Of a DNA stretch of 64,000 nt, positions 1-11,078 are shown piece by piece. This DNA comes from Cliona cf. orientalis (Eukaryota > Porifera > Demospongiae > Clionaida > Clionaidae). The notes beneath the pieces are model-generated. The model saw nothing but the letters and a program-made list of their open reading frames with translations. It had not been told where the DNA came from and ran no database searches. The position numbers and the translations under genes are program-made. Within the stretch, counting starts at the first letter, position 1; each line of letters begins with the position of its first letter. The stretch lies in contig OZ005699.1 in the NCBI GenBank assembly GCA_963930775.1, forward strand, positions 4,857,501 to 4,921,500, written 5' to 3'.

Positions 1-9
1 AGTTAAAAA

Positions 10-45
10 ATTTCCTGGGGGAGCATACCCCCAGACCCCCCTAAT
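10..45. repeat. Transposon-end fragment with CCCC/GGGG palindrome
   Basis: A short block reading AAATTTCCTGGGGGAGCA followed by its C-rich mirror. A near copy lies at 815-860. This kind of block is a common end fragment of invertebrate DNA transposons. Short open frames across these copies are repeat sequence and not genes. Confidence 0.45.
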
Positions 46-413
46 GTACTATTCTACACCACAATTATTCTTTATGGATGAAGAAACACAAAGTATTACT
101 ATAGTCCTCGATCTCCTTTAACTCCGCAATTGTCACATTTGCCCCCCCCCCCCCTTTGACAAAAATCCTAAATGAAAGCCTGCAAGTATATAGCTATATA
201 TATATATATGTAGCTATCGTCATTATTAAACTGAGCATAATCTATTGTAGCTATAAAGATCAAGATAGGTGTATAGTTTAATATTAAACAGTACAGTTGT
301 GCATGGCCGTAGACAAGTAGGTGCTTGGGGGTGCTAAAGCACCCCCAAATTTTTTGATATCTCTGTGAAGACAGCACAAGAGCCCACAAATGCATGAATG
401 ACTCTTCTTCTAG

Positions 414-473
414 AATAAAGAAAGGAAGCTTTGCATGCAGTAGTTCCTCAGATGGCAGCCTCTTTTCCTCCCG
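414..473 (+). CDS. VPS50: Possible internal exon of VPS50 (serine-rich)
   Basis: A pyrimidine-rich acceptor (CTTCTTCTAG) precedes a 60-bp open segment, followed by a strong donor (GTAAGAA). The open frame reads IKKGSFACSSSSDGSLFSS, with two bases left over at the 3' end. It lies upstream of, and on the same strand as, the secure VPS50 exons, and the splice sites are good. I cannot align the serine-rich peptide to syndetin from memory, so the gene assignment rests on position alone. At least one more exon would be needed between here and 3214 to restore the frame. Confidence 0.3.
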
Positions 474-814
474 GTAAGAATTTCATTACTTACTCAATCA
501 TTCTCGACTCTGTTGACTACGCCCCAGAGAGCACAGTGTGCATATGCATTAGAATAATTGAGCCTTGATAACAGTGCATACGTATACTATAGGCTATGGA
601 CTGCTAAAATGGTTCTCAATCACTGGAAGCAGACAGCCATCAATGGATGTTGGTTCCTCAGGCCTATACTATTACCTGAGCTTGCCTATACCAAGATAGG
701 ATCAGGAGGCATAGAGTTCTTGTATACAGTGTATACTTTGTGACTGCATATAGTAGCAACAATGGAATTATCATGACCTCAGGAGCCTCCAGAATGTGTC
801 TCAGAGCACCTAAA

Positions 815-1346
815 ATCTCAAAATTTTCTGGGGGGGCATGCCCCCAGATCCCCCTAGGAGGAGCTGCCTTACGGCAGCTGCCAACTGGCGGAGTCAACAA
901 AATAATTATAGCACCCCCAGATCAAAAATTTTGTCTACGGCCCTGTTGTGTATGTCGGGAGCTTTGGCACCTATGAGGCTACAGAATTGTCTGGGCAACT
1001 ATAGCCAGCTTGGACCCGCATTCGTAGCCAATTAGATCATACCTAGACTCAGACTACATGGCCTTATTGCTGTAGAAACTTTTCTTGTGTACTGATGCCT
1101 TACCTTAATTTGCTTGTTTTCTAGCCGTCTACTCAAGCTGGACACGAGCTGCATCTTTTGGTGATCTACGTTTAGAGTTAGCGCAGCCAACATTGATGAT
1201 CTTTACTGCAATGATTATGCGCATGGCTAGCGAACACGTGGCCGACATATCGCTACGTACATACAAACATACATACATACATACATAAATATAGCGATTT
1301 TCTCGTAGTACTGATTAGTGTGGGGCTCGCTCAGGCTCGCCCCAGT
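815..1346. repeat. Interspersed repeat, second copy at 35335-35823
   Basis: The segment from about 940 (GGGAGCTTTGGCAC) to the end block TGTGGGGCTCGCTCAGGCTC (1318-1340) is repeated, diverged, at 35335-35823. The shared parts include the text around TTGCCGTAGAAACT and the closing block. It sits in a VPS50 intron; the second copy lies just before the first ankyrin exon of BARD1. No coding capacity is seen. Confidence 0.6.
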
Positions 1347-2229
1347 TATAATCCATTTTATGGCTTTAGATGATAACACGCTTGTCCAAAATATGTTAGG
1401 CAAATTTAAAAAGTATGGTTTTCTGGTAAGGGTGTGTGCTCTATCCACAGATGCACATCCACATAAATTTTCTTGGAAGTATAAACGCTCTGCAATACAT
1501 TGTTTGCCAATTATTGCCCATAAACCCCTTTCGGAGGGTCAAATATGTTAGGCAAATTTTTTCGGCAGTAAAGAAGTCCACTTGGTGGGCTGATAGCACT
1601 TGACTGAAGTTACTAAGTCTCAAATGTGAAGTCCTAACTCCTTACCAATCCTGAGATATCATTTCTTTTCAGAAATGGTGATGAAAAGTGCCCCGTGCAT
1701 GTATGGCTTCTCCGTTAGCTATATAATTATGGGGAAAATGAAGTTTCATAAAATGGTTGTGGTAGCTACTCTAGCAACAAGTAGGCATATCTGTGACCTA
1801 AAGTAAAAAGTTTTGCTCTCTTGCTTGGTGCACTGTATGTATATATTATAATTATTATGGCGGGTAATTTTAGTGGGATATTAATGTTTGCTATTTTATG
1901 GCAGTCACAAAAATTGGAACCTACAAAATTAATGCCTCTACATGGAACCTATAAAAAGTAATGCCTCCATCTATATGTGTACGTACATGCACTAGCTACC
2001 ATGCATGGAAGCTATGAAAGCAAAGGGATATGGCTAAAAGCATTGTAAAAACACGGCCAACTGTTTTCAGTTACTGTATAGCGGGAAATTTTCAAGGGAA
2101 AGCTTTCACAAATTTCATGGATGATTATTACCACGCAACTTTTCTCCTCAAAATGCTCACTTCCTACTGATTCACGAAAGTTTCTCACTGTATGGTGCAA
2201 TAAGTAACAATCATCACTACTATATCATA

Positions 2230-2574
2230 GGCGTAGGAAGATGCTGAAGGTTGGGGGGGCTGAATATACAATTGCGCGCGAAGCGCGCGCAAATTTTATG
2301 ACCACGCCTACTTTGTGTCAAACCACGCCCATTTTTGCACGATCGAGGCTGCTATCTCGATGAAAAAACGAACTGTAGGTCAAGTAGAATAGATTTGGCA
2401 GCTATTGAGGCACATTTTATTTATAATCAGGCTAGATAAGAAATCTGTGTCATAATAATGCTGGGCTAAGAGAACTTCCCAAGGGTTTGCTACTCTGAGA
2501 GCACGAACTGACACGTAGCTAGTCTACTAACAAGGGGGGGCGCCAGCCCCTGGAGCCTCCTCGTTTCCTACGCC
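2230..2574. mobile_element. Nested short element, GGCGTAGGA ends
   Basis: It starts GGCGTAGGA and ends TCCTACGCC, a 9-bp terminal inverted repeat, with G-rich and C-rich subterminal blocks that also pair (GGGGGGG near 2255 against the CGCCAGCCCC area near 2540). It lies within the larger element at 1857-3154. No target duplication is evident. Confidence 0.45.
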
Positions 2575-2587
2575 ACTGTATATTATC

Positions 2588-2975
2588 CAGGGGTTTATCT
2601 GCATAGAGCCCAGCAGGTTCTGCTTCCCCCCCCCCCCCCCCCCCCCCCCCCCAAAAATTTACAAAAAATTAATTAAAATTCATGAGATTTCACAATTAAA
2701 TGCATACAGCTCTTGTTTAACCAAGAGCAAGTGTACTTAGTGAGTGTGCATGACTATCTGAATATAATAATATCACCTGGATTAATTATGTTGAAGTGTT
2801 ACTTAGGTGCCTTTATGGGAACATTAATATTAATTTATGCTTAAGCTTCCCGCGCTTCGCGCGGGAGGGGGCACATCCCCCTCCCGCACCCACCCCCTTG
2901 GGCCGCCTTGGCGGCCCATTACTTCAACTTCTCCCATCTTTCCCCTCCTAAATTTTTGGGCCAGATAAAACCCTG
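2588..2975. mobile_element. Nested MITE with CAGGGTTTTATCTGG-type ends and TTATC duplication
   Basis: It begins CAGGGGTTTATCTG and ends CCAGATAAAACCCTG. The 5-bp sequence TTATC flanks it on both sides (2583-2587 and 2976-2980), so the borders are well defined. It contains a run of 26 C (2627-2652) and a hairpin around GCGCTTCGCGCG. A diverged copy lies at about 53420-53691. Confidence 0.7.
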
Positions 2976-3213
2976 TTATCATCATCCAACCTTCTCTTTA
3001 AAAGTAGGTCAGTGATAAAGAAGTTGTGCAAGATTTAAGAGGTTTTACCATATGAGATCGAGATAACGTATTGTTTGTTTGGCACAGCGCCACACCCTTA
3101 TGCTGTCATAAATTGGTTCCTACATGTTAGTATCCCCAAAAATTACCTGCCATAATAATATTATTATTGTAATGCCCTAGTAATAATAACTATTTTCATT
3201 ATTAATTTTAAAG

Positions 3214-3254
3214 GAGTTCAACCAACTATGTGTTAGATTGGCTGTGGTTGAGAG
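3214..3254 (+). CDS. VPS50: VPS50 exon ([14 protein letters not shown])
   Basis: A 41-bp exon with a rather weak acceptor (TTTTAAAG) and donor GTCAGT. It starts in phase 0 and leaves two bases, which fit the single base opening the next exon. It is the least certain of the terminal exons but is required by frame. Confidence 0.65.
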
Positions 3255-6200
3255 GTCAGTATGCATGGCTATGATAAAGGTTGAATTTCCCCCATTATTG
3301 AGATTCTTCTTGTAGATGTGTTCATGTACCACCTCAAGCCTATAACATGTTGTGGGAATGTGCTATATTACTTGCAAATCGAACATTTATTGATGGGTAA
3401 GACATGTATAATATTATATTATGATAATAATATTATAATTTAGAGTCAAAAGGCATGGCCACTGCATTGAGTTTATGTATACTGGTATAATAATGAAACT
3501 ACCATATATATATCCCAGTAGCTGCAGCAGCATGGTAATAATGATGCAAAGATCATCAATATAATATAGTGCGCACATTCGATGCCCCAATCATGGAGAT
3601 GGAGTCTGAGACCGATTCTCAACTTCGAAAGGGACAAATCTCGATGATTCAATCATATCTACCGGGAGGGGGGGGGGGCATTAGATGAACTCAGGGGCGT
3701 ACCCAGGATTTAATGCAGAAGTTTCTAAGCAGTTATGCGCCAAAAAATTTAACGACCACGCCCTCTAATTAACGATCGCTGTTTTAACAACAGTTTGCCA
3801 GATTCTCAAAGATTTTAGCAAAGAAACACAAGGAAAAGCACCAGAGGAGAGTTCTAGGCTAAGTTTTAAGAGATTTTAGTGCCTGCAGATGGAATCTGGA
3901 AATCAAGGGAGAGTGGTGCAGTATTGGCTATTTTGTATAGTTTATTTACAGTTGATTTTATCATAGTAAACTTCTATACTTAATGGATATAAAATATATA
4001 CAAGTTTATTATATATTTGATCTGTCAACTATTGTCAATTATGATCTTTGCCAATCTATTTCATCAACATTACTTCAGTTCTTACCCGTATACCTATATA
4101 TAATAATTATGTCAACCATGTCAATTGCATCAATTTTGACATAATAGACTATTATAATTATTTTGACAATAGTTTACAATAGACTGTCAACTATAGCTCA
4201 TCATCTATTGCTGTGTCCCTGTACCTATGTCAACTATGTCAATTGCATCAGTTTTTACATAATTGACCTAATAATAGACTATATATTTGACAATAGTTTA
4301 CAATAGACTGTCAACTATAGCCTGTCAACTATTGCTGTGTGTCCCTGCGTCTATGTCAATTATATCAATTATGTATTTTTGATTTAAGTCATACGTAAAC
4401 TCTACACGCATGGTCTAATATCAGTATTTGCTTGCATGTGCATTACAGATTTGCTCAAGCCAAGAAATGCAGCAATGAAGGAAGAGCACTGATGCAGTTG
4501 GATTTTCAACAGTTTCGAACACAAATTGAGAGGCTGTCTAAAATTAGGTATGACATGTTCATGAATGAAGTAAATACTTATATGAATGCATAATGTAGGC
4601 CATTGCCTTCCCATGGATATGTTGAAGACTATATTAAAGCATACTACTTATCTGAGATGGATACTGAAGACTGGATTAAGAAGCATCGAGTAAGTTACTA
4701 CTTGTACATATGTATCAGAACACTATTTATCCAGTGGGAGAATTAACTTGGGTATACGAGATGGTTGTCTGGATTATAATGTACGTACAACCTCATACTC
4801 TGTGCACATACATTAATACATACGGACACAGATTTTTACCTGGACAGTGCTGTAATACAAATCGCTCTATTACAATGTCATGTAAAAGCATAGACTTTGC
4901 TTATTTCCTTATAAGTATCCGCCCAGACTTACAATATCCTGAGTCTACAGTAGTATGCAAGTACGTGTAGGTATGAGCACTCATGGGCCTTGTCAAAATT
5001 AATATTCGGTAGCAGAGTGGTAGTTGTCCAATTGCTTGATTACATTTAGGCCATATCAAATTAATTCATGGACGCTGAGATTGGGTCGGTAGGTAGGCAA
5101 AAAAAAAGATGTTATGAATCTCAATAAAATGTTATGAATCTCGATCATTAAAATTCGCTGTCCCGCTATAAGCAAGCTGGTTTGACCAAGAAATCAATAC
5201 AAGACTCCTCCAGAACACTGAGCCTTGATAAAATGAAGCTATGATGGTAGTTCTTACCAACTATGAAGAAAAAGAAGATCCTTTTCTTGGCTCCTTGTCA
5301 TAGCCAGCTTCTGCTGAATATCGCGATTAACACACGCTTGGTGGGTCATGTGCTTGTGGTTTTTAATTAAATTCTTTCTTTTTTTTCCAAATCTCAGAAA
5401 TAAATGGTTGGCAGGTCCAGAAACATGAAATCAAATTGATGTGGCCTAGCTTATTGGTCACACTGATATCCAAATCTCTGGATGTGGTAATTTGTGTGCT
5501 GAGAAGTATATACAGTCCCGATCTATTCAGCAGCACAATCTGTAGAAAATGGCAATTGTAATATTAAATTTTATGTCTATGGTTCCTAGTTGATGCATAT
5601 AGCTTTAATGTAAAACTGTTAGACACTGTTTAGTCAATTTCTATGTGATTAAGAAGACCAATGGGCCCTATAATACATGTGTAGAATTCCAGGTAAGCAC
5701 CCTCTTGAAATTTAATAATATATGGGCACTTACCTACCGTAATTCCGGAAAATAATGCGACAATCTTATTAATGCGAACTTTGCGAGTCAGCTACCGTTC
5801 GCATTAATAAGAAAATATTATTTTTGTGAACGCAATAATTATTGTAATCGATACTGGTAAAGATCGTCAAAACGTTCTAAATAATGCTCATTGCATGCTA
5901 CTTACTGTGTGCCTGTTAGCTGCTACATGAAAGGTGAAGTTTTATAGGACCAAATTTGAAAGTAAGTTACAGCTATAATATATTATAAGTATGCCTGAAC
6001 TAAGTGCAGGTAATAGTAGGAGCTTTCTAGGTCTGGGGCAGATCATTTTTAACATCTTGACTCAAAACAGTCCAATTCCATCAGACCACCAGCCATGCAT
6101 TCGCATTTATTAAATTAGCATTATTAAAAAATATCATCATTTTTGTCCAATTCGCATTTTTTTAAACACGCATTAATTTCCGGAATTACGGTATAGCCCA

Positions 6201-6416
6201 ACATATTATTTTCCAATGAGATCATTGAGAAATAATGCCATACATAGTATTAAGACCATGGTACGTAAGTACACGTGCTGTTGACATCCTCTTATTAATT
6301 GACTTTTCCAGGAGTACACTACCAAGCAATTGCAAGCATTGGTTAATGTTGGTATTGGTACAAGGATATCAAAGCGTTCAAGGCAGAAACTTCTCTCTCT
6401 AGCAGAAGACAAATAA
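3214..6416 (+). CDS. VPS50: VPS50 (syndetin), 3' terminal exons
   Basis: The joined exons 3214-3254, 3316-3396, 4449-4547, 4599-4689 and 6312-6416 encode the carboxyl terminus of syndetin. This is the EARP-complex subunit (with VPS51, VPS52, VPS53) that tethers vesicles returning from endosomes to the plasma membrane. Diagnostic blocks are [30 protein letters not shown] followed by WIKKHREYTTKQL, and a final [16 protein letters not shown] before TAA. All match the vertebrate C-terminus closely as I recall it. Phases are consistent across every junction. The gene runs in from the left and only this 3' part is visible. The last intron (4690-6311) carries a MITE. No clear AATAAA is seen within about 100 bp of the stop. 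Confidence 0.9.
3316..3396 (+). CDS. VPS50: VPS50 exon ([19 protein letters not shown])
   Basis: Acceptor CTTCTTGTAG, donor GTAAGA. The peptide ending [10 protein letters not shown] corresponds to the ANRT(F/L)xEG segment just before the [12 protein letters not shown] block of syndetin. Confidence 0.8.
4112..4355. repeat. Two-copy tandem repeat, unit about 122 bp
   Basis: The block containing CTATGTCAATTGCATCAG, GACAATAGTTTACAATAGAC and TGTCAACTATAG occurs twice in tandem, with shorter GTCAACTAT/GTCAATTAT satellites on both sides. It lies in a VPS50 intron. Confidence 0.6.
4449..4547 (+). CDS. VPS50: VPS50 exon ([18 protein letters not shown])
   Basis: Acceptor CATTACAG, donor GTATGA. This is the most conserved part of the syndetin C-terminus, and the 18-residue core is essentially unchanged from vertebrates. 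Confidence 0.92.
4599..4689 (+). CDS. VPS50: VPS50 exon ([12 protein letters not shown])
   Basis: It is separated from the previous exon by an intron of only 51 bp. It encodes [20 protein letters not shown] and then WIKKHR, ends in phase 0 and has donor GTAAGT. Confidence 0.92.
5735..6193. mobile_element. MITE with TACCGTAATTCCGGAAA ends
   Basis: A perfect 17-bp terminal inverted repeat (TACCGTAATTCCGGAAA against TTTCCGGAATTACGGTA) bounds a 459-bp non-coding element. Repeated GCATTAATAAGA-type words occur inside. It is one of the TACCGTA family members. Confidence 0.75.
6312..6416 (+). CDS. VPS50: VPS50 last exon with stop codon
   Basis: Acceptor TTTTCCAG. It encodes [19 protein letters not shown] and a basic tail ([15 protein letters not shown]), then TAA at 6414-6416. 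Confidence 0.92.
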   Translation, partial: EYTTKQLQALVNVGIGTRISKRSRQKLLSLAEDK

Positions 6417-8003
6417 GTATTATTATAACTTGTACATGTATGCCAGTCATTGTTACGAAATATGAAGTGTAATAATAGATTATAATTATTATAGCTTTCT
6501 TCTTGTATTTTCTGTAGACCTAGCTGGGCAAATTCTAGTCTGTAATATCTAAGCTCCATAGTTAACTTGGTGAAGCTATAATTATAGAATGGCATTGAAT
6601 ATATTGTTTCCTTCACGAGTCCACTATTGCTAAAAGCCGGCAGGGATTCAAGGATTTGTCACCATGCTTATGGCTAGTCAAACTGCACCACCCATAGTAT
6701 GTCTGCTTACTGAGCTACCAGAGCTTTGCATGCATTGGAGTAGATTGAACCCTAAGACCATTATCTATTGTCCTACTACCAGAACTGCTCATAATTGTGT
6801 TCATAAAAATAAGTTGAAGTAACATCAGGGAGGAAGTGATCCTATAACATGTACGAGGGGTGGTTGTTTATATTATGATCAATCATATAGACAGAAATTA
6901 GCAGTAGCTATTCACCAAGTTGCAATATAAGACCAACTCAACTTGCTTGTGTTTAGTAAGCACCATACTATAGCCTAGCACTTTAAAGACTTGACTAAAT
7001 TTGCTTGGCCTATAATAATATTATGTACTACTCATCGCTTTGAAACACTCATATAGATGACATGGGGCAGCAACACATTCCATATACATACTTTGAAAAT
7101 ATCCAGAGGTTATCTGATTAGGTCCATATGGAGCAAAACCCAGGGCAGATACTAGTCAAATCCAATAATAATATGAAAATTTCTATATAAACCATACATA
7201 ATTTGGTAGATGATAATTGTACTTTTTCCTTCCATTTAGGCCATTCCAAATTGAAAGTTGTTTATCGGGCAACCTTCTCAAAAATTTAGGGTCGGTAGGT
7301 AGGCTTAAAAAAGAAAATAAAAATATGAATATCGTTATAAAAGGATGTGATGTCATACATAATACATACAAAACGTGACAGATTTCTCCAACTAGGCATC
7401 AAAGTTGTCACTCCAGTTGCATTTTACGATCGTTCACCTCTTCGCTAGTGTAGCTCCCCTATAAACCACCACACTGGGCCACGCATAACTGCTAGCAGCA
7501 GCCATCTCCCCTTTCTCTCCGTTTCTCCTAGGCACGTGCATATCTGTTTCTAATTACCCAAAAATTTTCATTTGTAAATTGAAATACCAAAAGTTAGGGT
7601 CGGTCGGGCCCGATAAACAAGCAATCAATTTAGAGTGGCCTTATTATTGGATGTTTCTTATCAGATGAACCCGCGATTACGCCCCCCACCCTTGCGCCTG
7701 CTAGCAAGCAGTGGGCAAAAGTGGGGAGGGGACTTCCGGAATTACATTCCATGTGACGACTATTCAAGTAGTGGCAGCAGAGACCGTCTGACGGTTCGGA
7801 CGACGCTTGAGCCCCGTGTCGAGCGAGATGTTGTGTAGAGAACGGTATCAGTGCTCTTCGACTCACTGAAACATCTATGAGCCAGTATCACAGCTACAGT
7901 TGACAGAGTAAACCTAGACGCTATACGTGAGGCCTAGGCAGCACCCATTGCTCCCCCTCCTCTCACCATCTCATACGATGATTGTGCACGTGTATAATAT
8001 TAT
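6417..8003. other. Spacer downstream of VPS50, no gene seen
   Basis: AT-rich sequence with no supported exon. It holds two copies of a fragment reading TTAGGGTCGGTAGG or similar (near 7285 and 7590; also near 5085 in the VPS50 intron). A piece of the CCCGCGATTACGCCCCC element (about 7670-7745) recurs at 14555, 20187 and 37885. Confidence 0.5.
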
Positions 8004-8553
8004 GTGACCGGATTTGGGAAAACCCTCCGTAAGGGATCCGCGCGCGATTCGCGCAATGTGCGTTTTTAGTAGCTCAGGTCGGAGTTTATCAAAGTCCAGA
8101 TTTTGTTATCACTATTACCGTAGTCTACGGACTATACAAAGGCGAAATAAGCCTTCATTTTGACCCACCTAGTCGGCCCAGCTGCCGTACCCGGAGCCCG
8201 TTGCTATGGGTGCTAATTAGCTAGATTCATCGAACTACTGTACGTTCGCTCTTGGGCATCGAAGAACAATCGGCTGTCGTCAAACAACGAAATTCAACTC
8301 GTGCTTGATCTTTGCGTTCATTTCGAACGGCTCCGCCCAGGTCCATTTAATTGATTTCCGGGTCACGCGTAGTATGCGGAATCACATAGCAACGCTAACT
8401 TCTCGATTATTGGGGGTGTGGCGCGATCGCAAAAACAAGCGCTGTATCTCCACAACGAAGCGCGCGATCGGCCTACGCGGATTAGCTCTATGGTAGAGCT
8501 TATCAACCATGCCAATTTCAGAAGAAAAAAAAAACCCCACCAAATCCGGTCAG
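8004..8553. mobile_element. Copy 1 of the GTGACCGGATTTGG repeat family
   Basis: It opens GTGACCGGATTTGGGAAAACC and closes with the inverted form CCAAATCCGGTCA. Interior blocks CGAAATAAGCCTTCATTTTG and GGCTCCGCCCAGGTCC recur in the copies near 12.1, 12.8 and 18.3 kb. No coding capacity is recognised. Confidence 0.55.
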
Positions 8554-9399
8554 AGGGACAGGGAAAATTGCTATCTTATTTAACCTCCGTGAACCAACTT
8601 CATTGTGCCATTTCAGGTCCTGGACTTCATTCTATGGTGATGTCTAGACACCACGCGAAATTTTCCAAGCCGAAACCGCACTTCGTTCCAGTCTTATAAC
8701 AAAAGCGGTCGCCGCGGAGCTCATGAAGCATGCACTGGAATGTGGCTTAAATCTATCAGGTCTTTGCTGCGAATGTATGGGACGACCAAGTGTGGTGGTA
8801 CAGCGCGAGCTTTCAGAACACCCCCAGTCATGCCACAGTGGCGCATGTGTAAGTTTACGTGGCAATACGTCAGAATCGCACTAGAGCCACGCCGTAGTCT
8901 TGCGACTTCCAAGTGTACAAGCGTTGCAGATGCACCGAGTTTCTAGAACTGCTCGTTCAAGTCCCATAACTCGGAGACATTTTCTATGCATGCTACTTGC
9001 AAGCGTTCACAATTTATTTTTTCAACGAAGAGACACACGCTAGGAAAACCCTCTGTGACCGTCTACGGGAAAACCCGGCATATGGGATCCGCGCGTTATT
9101 CGCGCAATGTGCGTTTTCAATACCTCGGGTCGAAAAATATCAAAGTCCAATTTTTGTCATATTCATGTCAAAGAACCTTTCTATTAATCTTTGCCGTCGT
9201 CTACGGAGGCTAACTGTAAGTTACTAGCCTGTACGGCTGCCGTACACGGAGACCTTTGCTACGGTATATAGGTCCCATGGTATTGGACACACAGTTTATA
9301 TTGTTATTCATGAACATACACTGTTTTTTGCATTGCTATTGCAGGTGTGTACTGTAGGGTACATAGCTAGCCGGCCAATTAAGGAGACAAACAGTAAAT
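8554..9399. repeat. Repeat-derived spacer with partial element ends
   Basis: Fragments of the same family (AGCGGTCGCCGCGGAGCTCA near 8705; AAAACCCTCTGTGACC near 9045). From about 9262 comes a block that matches 17776-17925 (GTATTGGACACACAGTTTA, GCTAGCCGGCCAATTAAGGA). No gene is seen. Confidence 0.5.
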
Positions 9400-10499
9400 G
9401 TGACCGGATTTGGGAAAACCCTCCGTATGGGATTTTTTCAGAAAATTGAGTTTGATGCATGGTTGATAAGCTCTACCATAGAGCTAACCCGCGTTCAAGT
9501 CTTAGGCTGATCGCGCGCTTCGTTGTGCAGCCGTTAAGCAAGCAGTCCAAAACATATGGAACCGTTGCAGATCCAGGAAGTACATCCGGTGGCACATTCC
9601 AGAGCATGCAAATTTTTGCCGTTTTTATCTATTTTTTCATACCTGTCCTATCTAGGTCATCCTTCACTTCTAGGACTCTAAACAAAGACCAGAAGATAGA
9701 GCAACTCCTCTACTTTCTTCTCGTTCAAGTCCCATAACCCGGAGACATTCATGAGCTCCGCGGCGACCGCTTTTGTGCATGCTACTCTCAAGCGCTCACA
9801 AAAAGTGCCTCGCGCAAAAAGTGGCACGTTTTGGTTCCCTAGGATGGATTCCCATGATTCAAGTACCATTCCATAGCTCTTGTGTTGCTCTACAATATGA
9901 GACTAAAACAAAGTTTTTCCATCGAGCGGTTCCAGAGTTACACGGCATCAAAAATCGGAAATTTTCAGTACAACCGCGTGGTATTCTCCACGTCTTCTCG
10001 AAGTTTAGTCGAATGTCTGATGATTTGTCCAGTAAATGCCAAGGAGGGGAGTGCTCTCCAAGTTTCTAGGGACCAGACATCATCATTCAAATGGTTAGTT
10101 TCTTTCTCTATTCAAACTTTCAAGAAGGAATCTGGATGGTATAGTCTTAGCGTGTGTGAGGCTAGCATCGAACCCAGGCTCACTTGGGATTCAAGGCTAG
10201 TGTGAGGCAAGTATACTTAACTTCTGTATCAGGTAAATAATGAAGTCCAGGGATGAGCCTTACCAGCTGAAATGGCAAAAGAGTAGGTAGTTTTAATGTA
10301 TCTGCACCATAATTTGTGTAAATCAACCAACATCTCAGTGCACTTAAGGACTGTCTGGAATTGAAGAAGCTACAATTTTCAGTCACATTCAAGGACTCTT
10401 TTTAAACACCTAGTAAAGGTGTCAGAGGCTGATCAGGGTACCATATGAAAGATCAATCCAAGCACCTTCCGAATATTTAATTATTAACCGCAACCAATT

Positions 10500-10965
10500 A
10501 ACTAATTAGGCGTGGCAGCGCCATTCAGCCACGCCCTCTAAAACGCTAAATCGAGCTATCCGGAATTTAAGCGGCCACTTCTACCGAACCTTAGCTACAC
10601 GAACGGAGGCTTACTAAGATGATCTAACATATCATCGGACGGATTGTCGAAAAACCCATCTGCTACAATTTTAGTCGCAAAAAACTAGATTTTGGGGGGT
10701 CCACGGCTCGATGTTTCGCATGTAGCTCCGAACTGAAAGCAGCCGTCGACAATCCGTCCGATAGATCGTCAACATCGTTCGTAAGCTTTGGTTTTCGATC
10801 GTTAGTACTGCGAAAACATGAGCGCTACAATTCCGGACGGCATTTGCTCGATGAAGTGAGCTCAAAACTCCGGCTATGCGGCTTTTCGCCGTGGCTTGTT
10901 CAAGGCTGATATGATAGTGACGTCACAATACAAGCCACTAATTGGCTCGCAGTCGGGCGCGCGCC
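10500..10965. other. CpG-richer block inside the composite element
   Basis: This stretch has clearly more CpG than its surroundings. It contains a perfect 16-bp inverted repeat, TCGGACGGATTGTCGA (about 10636-10651) against TCGACAATCCGTCCGA (about 10746-10761), and a TGACGTCA octamer (10918-10925), the consensus of a CREB-type site. Promoter activity is conjecture. Confidence 0.35.
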
Positions 10966-11012
10966 AACGATAATCAGACATGCCTTAACTGCACTGAGAT
11001 TGAAGCTGAAAA

Positions 11013-11078
11013 GCACAAGTTCACATCCATGGTGGTTAAATATGAAAAGCACAAGTTCACATCCATGGCGGTTAAATA
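11013..11078. repeat. Two tandem 33-bp units
   Basis: GAAAAGCACAAGTTCACATC plus CATGG(T/C)GGTTAAATAT occurs twice in direct tandem with a single difference. A CT-rich and CA-rich microsatellite follows at 11098-11150. Confidence 0.7.

Larger units (their letters stand above)
1857..3154. mobile_element. MITE with TATGGCGGGTAATTTT ends, carrying nested insertions
   Basis: The left end TATGGCGGGTAATTTT is mirrored at the right end (AAAATTACCTGCCATA, ending 3154), matching related elements at 32284-32756 and 38599-39067 that are only about 470 bp long. The extra length comes from later insertions at 2230-2574 and 2588-2975. It is non-coding. Confidence 0.55.

Noticed and set aside
558-743. 61-codon plus-strand frame between VPS50 exon candidates
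   Set aside because: There are no convincing splice sites in a matching phase and no similarity to syndetin that I can recognise.
2627-2652. Long C runs here, at 53644-53667 and the G run at 20867-20889
   Set aside because: They lie inside or next to MITEs. Their exact length is prone to sequencing error, so no biological meaning is claimed.
4112-4355. Regularly spaced repeats considered as a CRISPR-like array
   Set aside because: Only two long units and no constant-length spacers. The host is a eukaryote.
6206-6616. 136-codon minus-strand frame
   Set aside because: It is antisense to the last VPS50 exon and the adjacent MITE end, a chance open frame.
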